Assembly (NCBI GenBank): GCA_025531455.1
Contig: JAMYHL010000011.1
Coordinates: forward strand, 1-64,000
Reading direction: 5' to 3'
Source: Apiotrichum sp. Y4204
Lineage: Eukaryota; Basidiomycota; Tremellomycetes; Trichosporonales; Trichosporonaceae
DNA: 64,000 nt
Shown piece by piece: positions 10,739 through 25,666 of this stretch; the first letter of the stretch is position 1, and each line of letters begins with the position of its first letter. A model generated the notes under the pieces. That model did no database searches. It saw only the letters and a program-made list of their open reading frames with translations, and had not been told where the DNA came from. Both the position numbers and the translations under genes were made by a program.

Positions 10739-11797
10739 ATGGGCTTGTTCAGCAGGAAGAAGGACCGCACCACGTCGTCGTCTTCGAACGGCTCCTCTGC
10801 CCTTTCGGGTATGAAGTTCAAGACCGCAGGCGGTGGTGGTGCGGGAGGCGGCGCACGCCCAGCTGCGCGCCCGTCTTGGAACACTTCGATCGGCCCCGAC
10901 CGGGATACCCCTGGCGGTAATGGCGAGGCCGGTATGGCGTTCTTCGACTGCCGCGTTGCCCTCATCCCACCGAAAGAGCTCGGCGCCCTTCTCGTTGCGC
11001 TCAACGGCTCCAATATTCGCCCCGTCATTGTGCCTTCTGTCCTCAAGATCGTCGCTGGCGTGCTGAAGACGTCGGGCAAGTGGGGTGTAATGAACGACAA
11101 GTCGGTTATCGAGGGTCACCTTAAAGCAGCTCTTGATGCAGTCAACGCGCCGGAGAACGTCGTCGTCAATCTCAACCCAGGCCTGGACCTATACTGGCTT
11201 GAGGAGAAGCGATACGCACTCCCAGAGACTGTTGAAGAGGGCGTATGGCTCGCCCTAGTCGATGGCATCGACAACCAGCCGTCCGCCCCTGGTGCGACCT
11301 CGGTGCTTGCCAAGACCGGCAAGGACGACAAGAACAAGCCACAGGAGGCTCTTAGGCAAACCGCTGACCGACTCACCATTACACACGAGATTGTCACTGT
11401 CTGCCGCCACACGGCCGGCCCACATCTCCTCCTCACGGCTGATAACGTTATCGAGAACGCGGCGATCAAAGATCTCGGCGGCCCCGATCTGGTTGCCCGT
11501 ACATTCGAGATGGGCAAGACTTCCTCTCTCAACCTCACCACACCCGCCGCCGCTCAACAGGTCGTCTCGCAGATGCTTACTGCGGCCAAGGAGCGGCTCA
11601 AGGGCGGTCAGAGCCCTGTTACCGTTCCGGAGCCGACTGCTGGTCTTGGCGTGTCTCCCACCAATGGTATGGGCACCTCGCCGGAAACTTGGCGCCGCCC
11701 CTGCGCGGACGACTTCAACGACCCCTACGGTGAGTCACTAGGTCCCGAAAAGTGACCACTAACGCCTGCAGATGTTGCTCCTGATGCCCGCCCTTAA
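10739..11797 (+). CDS. Conserved-looking protein of unknown function, 338 aa
   Basis: I do not recognise the family. Exons 10739-11729 and 11772-11797; the 42-nt intron has GTGAGT and CTAACGCCTGCAG, and the last exon encodes only VAPDARP after the split codon. The N-terminus (MGLFSRKK) has Gly at position 2 followed by basic residues, so lipid modification is conceivable but the context is not a clean myristoylation motif. A Ser- and Gly-rich linker (~15-55) precedes a folded-looking region (~65-290) with even composition and segments such as FFDCRVALIPPKEL and HEIVTVCRHTAGPHLLLTADN. No membrane segment is seen. The disordered tail contains short Pro/Thr runs. Codon use and intron signals match neighbouring genes, so it is very likely real. 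Confidence 0.85.
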
Positions 11798-12650
11798 ATC
11801 TCGACCGAGTCGATGTCGATCATCTTATCTGCTCCCCAATCTATCCCCCATCAAAGCGGTCCCCAGTTGTACCAGTTTCTCTTCCATTGTAGCCGACAGA
11901 CGACGGCGATGGTGTTGTTACGCGAACGAGATTGAAATCCATGGATGCGGTTCGAAGTATCAGATCACGGGAACCAATGAGTGTGAAGTGTGGGGAGGAC
12001 AACATCGACTAGCTGGAGGTCATCGTCGCTCTCAAAGACGGACTGACCGTCACTGCTAACATTACTTGCTAGCTTCTAACCTCTTCACAAGTTTTACCCA
12101 TTTCTCCCTCTCTGTTTGCGGTGAAGCGCGCATAGCGAGCGACAGGGGTCAACAGCCGCAGTGGGTGAGTTCGATGTTGTGTGGAAAGAGGGGAAGGAAA
12201 ATAGCAGAGCGCGAGTGAAGGAAACAGGCAATGGGCCAATGGGACAACTGGGTACTGGGTACGACCGTGTGTCGTGTACGTCTGATCGTGTACGCCTGTA
12301 TTGTTTTCAAGAATCTATTGGAGCTATTGGAACTATTGGTCCATTGGGCTGTATGGCCAGAGGCCAGAGGCTAGAGAAGGGCTAGTCCAGTCAACCGTTG
12401 TCGTGACAAGCGTCACACACCGTCACCGATCCTCCCTAACCCCTTGATCCTCATTGATCAGCATGATCAGCATGATCAGCATGATCAGCATAATCAGCAC
12501 AACGATCCTCGTTCCCATCGATCCCATCCATTGAGACCGGCATGGATCTGCACTGATCCGCAGCACAAGAACGTAGTCGGAAAACCTCAGCGCCTCAGCG
12601 ATCAGCGACACTCTCATGATGAATGATGATGCAAGGAATGCTACCACACA
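11798..12650. other. Intergenic region between convergent genes
   Basis: 853 bp between the stop codons of the unknown plus-strand gene and the minus-strand GatA gene. Apart from the nonamer repeat at 12456-12500 nothing was recognised. Confidence 0.55.
12456..12500. repeat. Tandem nonamer repeat GATCAGCAT
   Basis: Four perfect 9-bp copies (12456-12491) and a fifth degenerate copy ending in CAC. Each unit holds the palindrome TGATCA across its junction. It lies 151 bp beyond the GatA stop codon. Confidence 0.9.
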
Positions 12651-14252
12651 CTATGACTGCCACTTCTCCACCATCTCCGCCGCGCGGAACACGACCTCAT
12701 CACAGCCCCATTGCCCAACGAGGCTGACGCCAACGGGCCACCCATCAGTGTCTGTCCCGGCAGGAACACTGATCGCTGGCAACCCAGCTAAGCTGGCGGG
12801 GACGGTGAGCAGGTCCTGGAGATACTCCTGCGCGCCACCCACTGCTCCTCCAGTGGCGCCGAGGACCGGAGCGGTGCGCACTGCAGTGGGGAAGAGAAGG
12901 ACGTCAACGCCGTCTTCTGGCGATTCAGCGCCGTTGAGCGGGTGGGGCGTGCGAAGGACAGCCGCAAAGTCTCGACGAACAGCACGCCGCAGCTGCAATG
13001 CTTTGAGGTACGAGTTGTTGAATGCGTCGGCGGTGAGCGCATATGTTCCTGCCAGGATACGTTTGCGAACCTCATCGCCAAACCCGCGCGTACGAATGCG
13101 GCGCCGGCGCGCAACACCCGACTCTTCATCGGCGCGCTCCCTCTCCCATGTGCTTCCGTACCAGCTCCCACCAAAACGACCAAGGTTGGAAGCTGCCTCA
13201 GCGCTCGCCAGGACGTAGTACGCTGGGAGCGCCATTCCGAAAGAAGGCATGTCGACCGGGTGGAGCGTTGCGCCTATCGACTGGAAATATTCTAGAAAAG
13301 TGGGGTCGAGTTGAAGGTTGGGTGCTTCAAGATGCGTCTGGACAGGTATTCCCACACGAAGCGGGCGATCAACAGAGTGGGCGACGGCTGTGGCGGCCTT
13401 CTTGCGGTCTGCTTCAGATACACACGTCATGTCACACTCGTCCGGTTGAGAAACGACGCTGAATACAGACCGCACGTTGTCCGTAGATTGCGCAAGTATT
13501 CCGACACAGTCCAGCGAGTCAGCGTATGCGACCACTCCATACCGGCTGATCATGCCATAGGAAGGTTTATATCCGACGATTCCACAGTAGCTAGCGGGCA
13601 ACCGCACTGATCCTCCAGTGTCCGTACCTAGAGCTCTTTGGTGGTAAGTCTAGAGTTTCGGATCGCACCTTGAAAGAGAAGACTTACGCCCAAGAGCTCC
13701 CCTCTGCAACCGCTGCTGCAGAGCCACCTGAGCTGCCTCCAGCCGCTCGGGGTTCGCTGCCGGTTGGCCCACTTGGATTATGTACCGGTGAATATCGCGC
13801 GGACATGTGCGTATTCTGCGATCTGCAAATTAGACACCAACAAACGGGTATACTCACCCCATACCAAACTCGTCCATTTTTGTTTTTCCAGAGATGTGCG
13901 CACCGGCAGCTGTGAGCAGGCGGACGCACGTCGCGTCATAAGGTGGCGCATAACCTGTGGGCTCAGCTGCTAGCTCGCGTTGGGGGAAGCGCACCTTCCA
14001 GAATATCCGAACCGCATTCTGTCGGTGCTTCAGAGAAAGATATGTTGTCCTTTACAGCAATGCCGCGCCCTGCTAGTGGACCTGCGAGTTAGTGACGGCA
14101 GCCATGACCGGGACCCGACCGGACGTACCAGACGACTGTTTGGGGACCGCAGGGTTGATCCATGCGTAGGGAGACGGTGAAGCGTGTCCTGAGGCTCTCG
14201 CTGAGGCTCTCGCGGCCGCTGCCTGAGTGAGTCGCGCTACAGAACGGCGCAT
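12651..14252 (-). CDS. HER2: Mitochondrial glutamyl-tRNA(Gln) amidotransferase subunit A
   Basis: Catalytic subunit of the mitochondrial GatCAB/GatFAB-type complex that converts Glu-tRNA(Gln) to Gln-tRNA(Gln). Exons on the minus strand: 14252-14129, 14081-13995, 13954-13858, 13822-13688, 13635-12651 (introns 47, 40, 35, 52 nt), 475 aa, normal length. The Ala/Arg/Ser-rich start fits an import signal. The amidase signature is complete: Lys in [10 protein letters not shown] (~52), the Gly/Ser loop [16 protein letters not shown] and the nucleophile Ser in [17 protein letters not shown] (~157). [13 protein letters not shown] and [20 protein letters not shown] are further hallmarks. The last acceptor is CACCAAAG at 13636, because the nearer CTAG would break the frame through GTDTGG. 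Other amidases share the fold, but these motifs and length favour GatA. Confidence 0.92.
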
Positions 14253-15613
14253 GATTGTGGAAATGAAAACGTCTAGGATGTTTGATATGTACGTATTCGA
14301 TGTGCTTTACTGGTTGGAGATTGAGGGCCAGAGGATCGTGTCTCGCATGCTCGCAACGATGCTCGCGATGATGTGTCCAACATTGCAACATTCTCATCTC
14401 CGTCGTCATTCGTCTTGAATTCGAAGAGGGGTGGATCACCTCCACCACCTCCACCACCAGTCTACCAGGAATGATCCAACGCACAGCACACGGTGATAGC
14501 GGAGTTTTTTCGAGAGTGGCACTTGCGGTGCGGAAGCTTTCTGCTCAGTAGTCCATCAGGCCATCAGAGATCTAAAGAGACCTGGGCAAAAACCTAATAG
14601 CATTACAAATTACATGATATAATGATATGGAATGCTGTTATCATGACTAAATAGCACACCGCGTACAGCGCAAGTATAGGTGTATAGGCGTGCAGTGAGT
14701 GCACGCGGGCACAGCTGTAGCCGGCGCGACACCCGAGATCTCGGTCGCAAGGGACTGCATGGGACTGCTACTGCACCGCTGCAGAAGTGCTTCTGGTAGT
14801 GCCTAGCGCCTAGGGTGGCAAAATGGCTTAGGATTGAGATTGTAATCAAACCTTGCAATAGGATTGGTATCAAATCATTATCGAGAGGAGCATTGGGATT
14901 CTAATCTGCACCCTGTTGACTGTTCGACTGTGCGTGTGCTCTCTGTGTACAAACCCACCACCCACACTCTGTAGTATCTGCACCACCAGAGCACCAACCA
15001 CCAGCACCATCCATTGTACCACCACTGGAACACCGTCCGCAGCCCGTGTCATCATCCATCTTTCAACCCACCACCATTCATCAGCACCATCACCACCACC
15101 TCACAACACGCCTCCTGTGCTTGTTTCTTCTTTCCACTACCTCTCCCTTGCTCATACTCCCTCCGCGCGTGCACGACAGCCACCGATCTTCGCCAGCTGC
15201 CAGCGAACCCCGACTGGCAAAACCTGTCATACATCCCGCCCCCATTCCTGACAAGGTCGTCACACACAACCTCCAAGCCATCCCTGTCGCCCAAGAGGCC
15301 GTCCCCACACCATCTGCTGCCTTTAGCGCCTTGATCGACCGATTCCGTGCATTCACCCCGGAAAGCCGAGGGTGCACACGGTGAAGCTAGGTGCGTTCTT
15401 CTTCACGGAACCGTTTGCTCGTAGGCGACCGTGGCGGCCGGTCGGCTCTGCGTGTCATGAACCGTTTCACTTGTCGCTCCTTTATCGGTGGTCGTTGTGA
15501 GCGGATCGGTGATCTGCTCGACCTGCTGCTGCCATTGATTGACGGTGTGCGCACAGTATCACCTCCGTAACATCAACATGACGATTTGCTAACTCGCGCA
15601 GCCTCCACCTCGC
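14253..15613. promoter_or_regulatory. Shared 5' region of GatA and NST1, with probable NST1 5'UTR intron
   Basis: 1.36 kb between diverging starts. From about 14920 to 15330 the plus strand is C/A/T-rich and G-poor, typical of a long leader. A probable 5'UTR intron runs from GTGCGT at 15391 to the acceptor GCTAACTCGCGCAG ending at 15601, 12 bp before the NST1 ATG. The intron is inferred from signals alone. Confidence 0.5.
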
Positions 15614-18600
15614 ATGTCTTCCCAGCCGCCCGCGACTCCGAGTACCGGCACCTCCAAGTCGGCGGCCAAGAAGCGTGCCAAGAAGATTGCAAAGGCACTG
15701 GCTGCTGCCAAAGAGTTAGCTTCAGCGACTTCCGCCGCCGGCGCCGCGACCGCTGGTACCACATCCACGTCGGACCCAGACGTCGCCGCGCGTCTTGCTG
15801 CACTCGACGCCGCTTACTCACTCCCGCCTGGTGGCTACCCAGACGGCGACTACGACTCGTCGTTTTACGACAACGTCGAGTTGCCGCCAGCAGCTGCCGC
15901 AGCTGCCGCTGCCGCCGTAGGAGCGACGGCTGGCGCTAATCCCGAGCAGTTCAGCTTTGCGTCCTACGCCTTCGACCGGAATCTGGTCTCGCAGGCCAAC
16001 GGAAGTCCGTTCAGTGGGCTGTCTCAATCTATAAACATTACCCACGAGGACCTTCTTGAAACTGCAAACGAACTCTGGAAGAGAATGGGCGAGACCGATT
16101 ACGGTGAAGACGACCCCTACTGGTCGTCCCTGCCCACTCATGTACGCCAGTTTATTCGGGAGGCAATTCCGTTCAATGGAAACCTCCCCAACACCCCGAA
16201 CGACCCTCAGGCGACGCAAAAGGATTTGTACGCGATGGCCCAGCGGATCGTCCATGCTGCAAGCCAGGGGATGGGGCTCCAGGGCGTCGGCACCAACTTG
16301 TTGCAACAGGTCAATGGACGCGCGCACCTCCAGACGAGCATCGCAGATGATCTTGGTTTCCGTCATCATCCTGATGCTGCTGGACGCACCGTCGACGACG
16401 ATTTTGAGGACGAGGAGGACTTCGACGACGAGCCCGAGCCCGGTTACGCTCAACCCAACGGAGACGCGCCGAAGAAGAAGAACAAGAAGAAGAAGAAGAA
16501 GGCCGCGCAGATGCAAGACCCTCCGCCAGCAGCTCTTCCTCCTCCCGCTGTCAAGCAGCCCCCTCGACAGCCAATGCCGCCTCAACCTCCTGTCCAGCCG
16601 GCCCTCAACCCCCCTCCGCCCCCCGTCACCACAGCTCCCACACAACCTCCCCCGAGCTCGCGCGCAGCTGGCAAACAGCCGATGCCTCACATCCCTCAAC
16701 CCCCTCCAAGCATGGTGCGGTCGATGCGTGCGGCTGGCAAGGCACCTGTATCTGCCACGAGCCATACGCATCACACTCACTCACACCCACCGCCATCCAA
16801 AACCTCCAGTAAGGGCAAGGCGGCAGCGGCTACTCCTCCTGCGAAGGTCTGGACGACTGCGTCACCTGAAGAGCGCGAGAGCATCACTCAGTTCTGGCTT
16901 GGGCTTAACGAGGCTGAGCGGCGTGACCTCCTCCAGATTGAAAAGGACGCGGTCCTTCGACGGATGAAGGAGCAGCAGCGGCACTCGTGTGGCTGTGCAG
17001 TGTGCGGGAGGAAGAAGGTCAATATCGAGACAGAGCTCGACCAGCTCTACGAGCAGTATTACCTCGAGCTCGAACGGTATACTCAGCATCAGCGGGCAGC
17101 CATCGCGAGCGACGATTTCCCTCGTCCGCCAGGTGCAGGGCCCTTCCCTGGCAGTGTTGAGCTCGACTCCAGCGGACAGCTTCTCAAGCTCGACCATCTC
17201 GCTCCAAACCCTGCTCAACATCCAAGTATCGACGAAAGCGATGACTACGATGATGAGGACGATTATGAGGACGAGGAGGAGTTGGACGACGAAGAGCTCG
17301 CTTCGGACGAAGCTGAAGCAGACTACGCTCCGCGCAGCAAATCTACAAAGTCTGTCACACCCAGACCCGAGGGTGCTGACGACTTTTACGGATTCGGCTC
17401 CGGCCTCGCGACGATAAAGGGCGTCCTGACCGTTGCTGATGATATGCTGAAGAACGACGGGGCAAAGTTCCTGGAAATGATGGAGCAGCTGGCCGTTAAG
17501 CGTGTCGCGCGGGAGGAGATCAACGCTCGCGAACTGCAGGAGGAGACGGACGAGGATGAGGACGACGACGACGAGTCCATTTCTGAAGCCCAGCGTCTCG
17601 AGGACGGTAAACGAATGTTTGCAATCTTTGCATCGCGCATGTTCGAGCAGCGTGTCCTCCAGGCGTACCGCGAGCGCGTTGCTAAGGAGCGCGAGGAGCA
17701 ACTGCTCCGCGAGCTTGACATGGAGGAAGACAACAAACGCGCTCGTGAAGAGAAGAAGGCCAAGGAAGCGCAGCGCAAGAAGGATAAGAAGAGGTGAGTC
17801 AGCTCAGATATCCATGTTCGCTGACCGTCAGGGCTCAGAAGCAACGCCAGGATGAAGAACGGGCGGCCCGCGATGCCCAGCTTGCCGAGGAACAGCGTCT
17901 CGCCAAACTCAAGGCTCAAGAGGATGCGCGTGAGCGTGCTAAACGACAGGAAGAGGAGCGTGCGCGCCGCGAGGCAGCGAAGCGTGCAGCCCAAGAGGAG
18001 GCCGTGCGAAAGGAGGCCGAACGGCGCAAGCGGCAGGAGGAGGAACGGGCTCGCGAGGAGGAAGCAGCACGCCGAAAGCGCGAGCGCGAGGAGAAGATCA
18101 GGAAGGAACGTGAAGCACGCGAGCGCGAAGCTCGGGAGAAGGAACGACGCGAGAAGGAGGAACGCGAACGGGTTGCCAAGGAGCGCGCCGAGAAGGAACG
18201 CGTCGCAAGGGAGGCTCGTGAAAAGGCTGAAAAGGAACGTTTAGCCAAGCTCGAGGAGGAGCGTCTTGAGAGGCAGCGCCGCGACGAGGCTGCGCGCCGC
18301 GAACGTGAAGCCGCTGAGCAGAAGAAGATTATTGCTGCCCAGCAGGCCGCACGTGAGCGTGCCGCTGCTGAAAAGGCCGCTGCCGAGAGAGCTGCTGAGA
18401 GGGCCAAGGCTAGCGGATCTGCCATCCGCCCGCCCCCGCCAGGCATGGGCCGTCCCAAGGTTTCGACCGCAATGTCACCGACCGCGCGCAATGCTGGACC
18501 CAGCCCGCCGGGCACCACGCCTCTTATCTCGTCACCGCCGACGCCAGGATCTGTCCGCCCCGGCCCTAGTGTTCGTGGCCCGCCCAAGACGCCGCAGCCA

Positions 18601-19596
18601 CCTTACTTCAATCAGCCGACACCTGGCATGGCCGCGTTCAATGCACGCCCGTCTGCGCCTGGCGCATTTGTCCAGGGGGGTTTCGGTGGTCGCCCTCCGT
18701 TCGCGGGACAGTCGCCTGTGTTCGCTGCTCCGCCGAGCAACGGTGGTCAACCGTTGTTGCCAAACTCACTGTCAGCATCTCCAAGTGCCGTGCCCAGGGG
18801 ATATGGTGCGCCTCCGGAGTCCGCTTTCGACTTCGAGCGTGGGCCGCTCGGGTACCCCAAGGGTCCTGCACGTGTCGGCTCGACTGAAGACCCATTCCGC
18901 GCCCCTGGTGGACCTGCCCCACCTCCAATCGGCCAGCGCGTCCCCTCCCAGCCGACCTCGCTGTACAGCGACGTCGACTCGGACCCCTTCGTCATGGGCA
19001 GGCTCGATGGGCACTCTGACCCCATCGGCACCCCCGGCCCTATTGGCTCGCGCCCGACGTTTGATCATGCCCCCGGCGCTGGCGCCCCGCGTGGCACATC
19101 CCCCAGCCAGCCGGACAGGGTGCTGGGTTCAGCCGCCCTCGGCGCTGCCGATGACGAAATCGTCCCGCCGGCAGCGCGTCGGGCACCGCCCCCTCCTTCT
19201 GGTGCGGGCTGGAAGATGCCGCAGGCCCCTGGTGCTGGCCGGTGGTCGGCCGCACCGCCCTCCATTTGGGGCATTGACAGTACAGCCTCCATGTCGTCCC
19301 CATGGAGCCGCAGCTTTGGCGCGCCGTCTCCGGTCTCTGGACCCGTTTCCGCTGTCAGTGCAAGCAGCTCGATAGCACCTGACTTTGGTGGTGTCGGTCT
19401 CCCCGGTGGTGTTGGCGCTGTTGGAGGCGCCCCAGCCGGTAGTGCTGCTGTGGGCGTACCGCCCATTGGTGAAGCCCCACGCCGCCCTCCCGGTTTCGGC
19501 CCGCCCGGTGCCGCCCAGTACGGCCATGCGTCGCCGCACTCGTCGCACGGGGCCTATTCGTCCAGCCTGTTTGGGCCTCCTCAGCCGCACCATTAG
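15614..19596 (+). CDS. NST1: NST1-like stress-response protein
   Basis: Homologue of the fungal NST1 proteins, acidic-charged cytoplasmic proteins linked in yeast to salt tolerance and found with mRNA-decay factors. Exons 15614-17793 and 17832-19596 (38-nt intron), 1,314 aa, in the family's range. Features in order: basic KKRAKK patch near the start, an acidic stretch, a Lys run (~290), a Pro-rich region, the conserved block HSCGCAVCGRKK followed by a helix, another acidic stretch (~540-570), then a very long charged helix of Glu/Arg/Lys (~720-930) that is the NST1 hallmark, and a Gly/Pro-rich tail ending LFGPPQPHH. The extreme charged-helix composition makes homology elsewhere unsafe, but the Cys block plus architecture is specific. 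Confidence 0.87.
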
Positions 19597-19974
19597 CGGC
19601 CGTTCAGTATTGTAGTGGGATGATCTTATATGTCGAGATGCCGGATGCCGCGCGTCTTGCCGTGCCTCGAGATGCATGTGATGAGCACGCGTTATAGGCA
19701 GCTTGCCTGAGCTGAGGCGCCTGAGTGGAAGCAGGATCGTCTTGGGTACATAGGGCGAGGAAACAGATCATATTACAGTATGAGGCTCCGTAATTCTCAC
19801 TAGGCACTTGTGGTCATAGCATATGTGAGGACGCTTGACCGTCAAGGACTGACCTACAAAGTGCAACACCTCATTCAAGCATGCAACGTTCTGCCTCATG
19901 TCTGCTAACGAATACTGGATCGCATTGCGCCACTACTACGTACAAGACAGACAACGGAAGGGAAGGGGTACAAG
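19597..19974. other. 3' intergenic region, NST1/GAL83 convergent
   Basis: 378 bp between two stop codons. It should hold both polyadenylation regions. Nothing else was recognised. Confidence 0.5.
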
Positions 19975-21745
19975 TTACTGTTGTGCTGGTGCGGGCGGCG
20001 CAGGTGCCGCTGGCGCAGTAGCCTTGGGCGTGTTGGGCGCGTTGGGCGTGTCGAGCTCGTCCTCGCCCACTGGGGGAGGGTCCTGCGACCTGCACGTCAG
20101 CGCCAGATAAGGCTGTAACCGGGTATGGCTGGAACATACGTTGGAGAGGAAGAGCGGAAGAAGATGGTCGTGCAGTACTTTTTCCGGTACCGCGTCGAGG
20201 TGGCGACACCTAGCGTGCCGTTCTTGACTGCTATGTTAGCATATTGTGAAATGTTAGGCCGTGAAGCCACTCACTGGCACTCGCCATCAGGTGGCCAAGG
20301 ACGGTGTGGGTTGGTGTCTGTTGTCAGATGTCATGTCGGAGGATCACGTTCAACCACATTCCCGATTTCTCTACTGCAACTTCTTTCAAACTGCGGCTGT
20401 CACTTACAGGAAGAATTGCGTTGTCATCCGTTGTGACGTGCTGCGTTGGATCGACCGGGTCGGGGCGCCGCTGGGGGTCGGGGTTGAGAATGACCTTCTC
20501 GAGAATACGCGGAAGCTGCGGTGGCTTGGGAACCGGGGAGAAGTATGGTGTTGTGCTAACGTACTGTTTGAGCACTTCGGGGGCGAACATCTGGGGCAGC
20601 TCCTCGAGGTACTTGGGATGTCAGCCTTGCAGTAGTCAAAAACGACCTACCTGATACAGCACGAGTGGAGCAGGCAGGTCCGAGGTCCACTGCGAGTCGT
20701 CCATGTCCTCTGCTTTGCGAGTCGGCTTCTTGTCCATTGCCCACTCGGCCTGCAGCTCGGAGTCGTTCTTAGGAGCCTCGACCTCGATGTAGTTCACAAG
20801 CGTTCCATCGTCGTCGGTGGCGGTCGGGATGGCCTTAGAGCAGCGCCAGCTCTCGTCCACAATAAACTTTAGACGGTACTGGCCGGGGGCGAGACGGAGG
20901 ACGGTGTTGAAGTCGTGTGTGCTCTTCTTCAACTTGATGCGCCCTCGCCAATTGTCCGCAAAGTTACCAGTGACGTAAACCTGCTTACCCCCGCCGTTCC
21001 ACTGCAGTGGCACGTCAACGAGTCCGTCCTTGTCCTTGTCCCCCGACTCTCCGGCTGATGGATCGGGATGCGGGGTAGTGGACACTGTTGGCGGCGGCGG
21101 GGTAAGACCCGTGCGAACCGGCGTGTCAACCGGACGGACATCGACGCGGCGCGTCGCCGTTACTCGCTCGGGAGGAAGGTCATTTGGCCCCCCTCGTGGC
21201 GACCGAATGGGAATAGGCTGACTGGGGAAGTAGGTCGAGTTGTCGTTGACAGGAACGACAGTGATCTCTGGCTTTCCCAGTGGCGTGGCCCCGGTCTTGC
21301 TCACAGTCGGGGAGACATGGCCGCCAAGCGTTTGCTTCCAGTTACGCGTTTGCGGAGCCGACGCCGATAGGCCACCGACCGTGGGGGCTGATGCGGCGAG
21401 ATGGTTGGTGGTGGTTGTCGATGTGGTGGGCACCGGTGCGGCTGGTGTGAAGGACAGCTTGTTGAGATCAGGCAGTTCGAGAGACTTGCGTCGCCTCGGA
21501 GATCCTGGACGCGCCGTCGACGGCGAGGTGGGGTTTGATGATTGGGGCGAGATGTGAGTGCCTCCGCTGCTGCCGCTGGTGCCTGCTGCTGTGCGCTGGG
21601 GCATCGGAAGACGGAGGTTGGGAGCGTGTCGCCGCGATGTCGAGGGAGCGCGACCGAGGCCGCTCCCGCCTGGTGAATGAGTGTCTCCACCACCGGTTCC
21701 GCGGCCTGAGGGTGAGCCGTGTCCGTGGGACGGAGTGTTGCCCAT
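19975..21745 (-). CDS. GAL83: AMP-activated kinase (SNF1 complex) beta subunit
   Basis: Scaffold subunit that holds SNF1 kinase and the gamma subunit together. Exons on the minus strand: 21745-20651, 20611-20408, 20317-20275, 20230-20140, 20089-19975 (introns 39, 90, 44, 50 nt), 515 aa. The start at MGNTPS matches the myristoylated N-terminus of beta subunits, although the frame is open upstream. A disordered Ser/Pro region leads to a glycogen-binding (CBM48) domain at ~225-310 with VPLQWNGGGKQVYVTGNF and APGQYRLKFIVDESWRC. The C-terminal ASC domain follows: LPRILEKVILN, HVTTDDNAILP, THTVLGHLMASA and KNGTLGVATSTRYRKKY. After it comes a short Pro/Ala-rich tail encoded by a separate exon, not usual in family members that end at the ASC strand. 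Its head-to-head neighbour is the alpha subunit. Confidence 0.94.
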
Positions 21746-22852
21746 GCTTGCTGCGAAGACGGGAGGCTGGAGATGATAAGTAGTGTTGCGATGAGCTGGT
21801 CGTTTGTTCTCTGCGTCGGTGGGTTGATAATGACTCGATGAGACTGCGTGTATGTCTTCGGGTGTGTGTGTGTGTGGACAGTATGTGTGTGTGTGTGTGG
21901 ACAGTTGTCTGGTATGACCCATTATACCAGAGTACTTATCCAGCACTACGCATTGCATTTGGGTGTCATTCATGGGTTGGGTGGGGGTGTCGTCGTGCAG
22001 TGCGTGTGCCAGCCAGCAAATGGGAATCACCCACAGTGAGGATCCCCCTCCCTGGGGGCCTGGCGGGCAGCACAGCAAGGTGTGGGAGCAGAGGTGGGGG
22101 GGGGAGACGAGAGGGAGGCAGGACGGCAGAAGGGGAGAGGCATGCATGGTGGGGGGGGGTGGGACAGCAAAGGGAGGAGATAACGCAGAAGCGGGGCGCA
22201 ACCGAGGAGAAAGGGTTCTTATTCGCTTGCTTGTTGCGGTAATCTGCGTTCTAATAGAGTTGAAAGTGAATACAAATGAGGTAATAGGGGGGACTTTTTG
22301 TGTGTGATTAGGGCTGATTTGTTTTGTTTTGATTTGTATTGAAATGCAGTAATCTAATCGGATCTGATGCCCTTGCTAGTGCAGACTAGTACAATTTTGT
22401 AGTGCCAAACTCTCCTCACCCTATGCGGTATATGGGGCACCCAGGCTGACGGTGTGGTCGTCGTGGTTGGCTGGCTGCGTCTCACACTACTGTTGCGTTG
22501 CGCGCTCAGCCCGCTCATTCGGCTTCTGCGCGTGCCCCCGGCAATCCCCCCTGCCGCCCCCCCGCCCCTCCCCTCCCCTCCCCCATCCCCTATCCCCCTA
22601 TCCACAACAGCCCGTCATCCACCACGGTACTCTTTGTGCTCTCCAGCCCATCCCATCCACAACCACCATCATTTCCTTCATGACCACCCACCACTAACAA
22701 CACAACCACCACCGTCAACCACCCGTCAGCTTCAGCTCATCGCCACCACCAGCAGCTAGCATCACGCATTCACTCGCGTCCCCAAAGCCCCCCAACTCGC
22801 AACCAATCCTCCTTCTCCTTGTCCCACCAGGTCCACTGTCGTACCGTCAGAC
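21746..22852. promoter_or_regulatory. Bidirectional promoter of AMPK beta (GAL83) and alpha (SNF1)
   Basis: 1,107 bp between the ATGs of two subunits of one kinase complex. It contains a GT repeat (21862-21903), G-runs at about 22094-22105 and 22151-22159, and a C-rich tract at about 22545-22600. Several SYGGGG sequences occur (for example 21981-21986, 22052-22057, 22094-22099, 22149-22154), the core bound by Mig1-type zinc-finger repressors, but G-runs produce such matches easily. The last ~200 bp before SNF1 are C/A-rich leader-like sequence. Confidence 0.55.
21862..21903. repeat. Duplicated GT repeat
   Basis: Two GT blocks of about seven and eight units, each followed by GGACAGT. It sits 117 bp upstream of the GAL83 ATG. 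Confidence 0.85.
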
Positions 22853-25352
<2,500 letters not shown>

Positions 25353-25666
25353 CTTGTTAACAGTGTATAGATTGGTTTGTAGCTTTTATGCGTTGTTTGA
25401 ATGTGTAGAAGAGAACACTGAATGGATGACCACACTGAGCACATACTGTATGACGACAAGGCTGTTACTTTATATACTTGGCACTTGGGGGAGGCAATGA
25501 CGCCTGCGTGGGCCAGGAATGAACCACTCTGTCACGGCCACACCAGATGTGGAGGTCCACTGGCGTCCTCCACGATCCACGAGTCACCTCCTTGAACAGC
25601 ACCTACTCTCTCACAACACGATCCCATCTCGATATCTCGGCCCCATCCACATAGCATTCTGGCACC
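25353..25666. other. SNF1 3' / EMC1 5' intergenic region
   Basis: 314 bp between tandem plus-strand genes. It holds the 3' end of SNF1 and the promoter and leader of EMC1. No other element was recognised. Confidence 0.5.

Noticed and set aside
13599..13635. GatA acceptor at CTAG just before GTACGG
   Set aside because: It shifts the frame through the invariant GTDTGGS block; the acceptor CACCAAAG at 13636 keeps it.
20651..22201. Longer GAL83 start upstream of MGNTPS
   Set aside because: The frame is open upstream, but the extension is low complexity and would bury the conserved myristoylation-type N-terminus.
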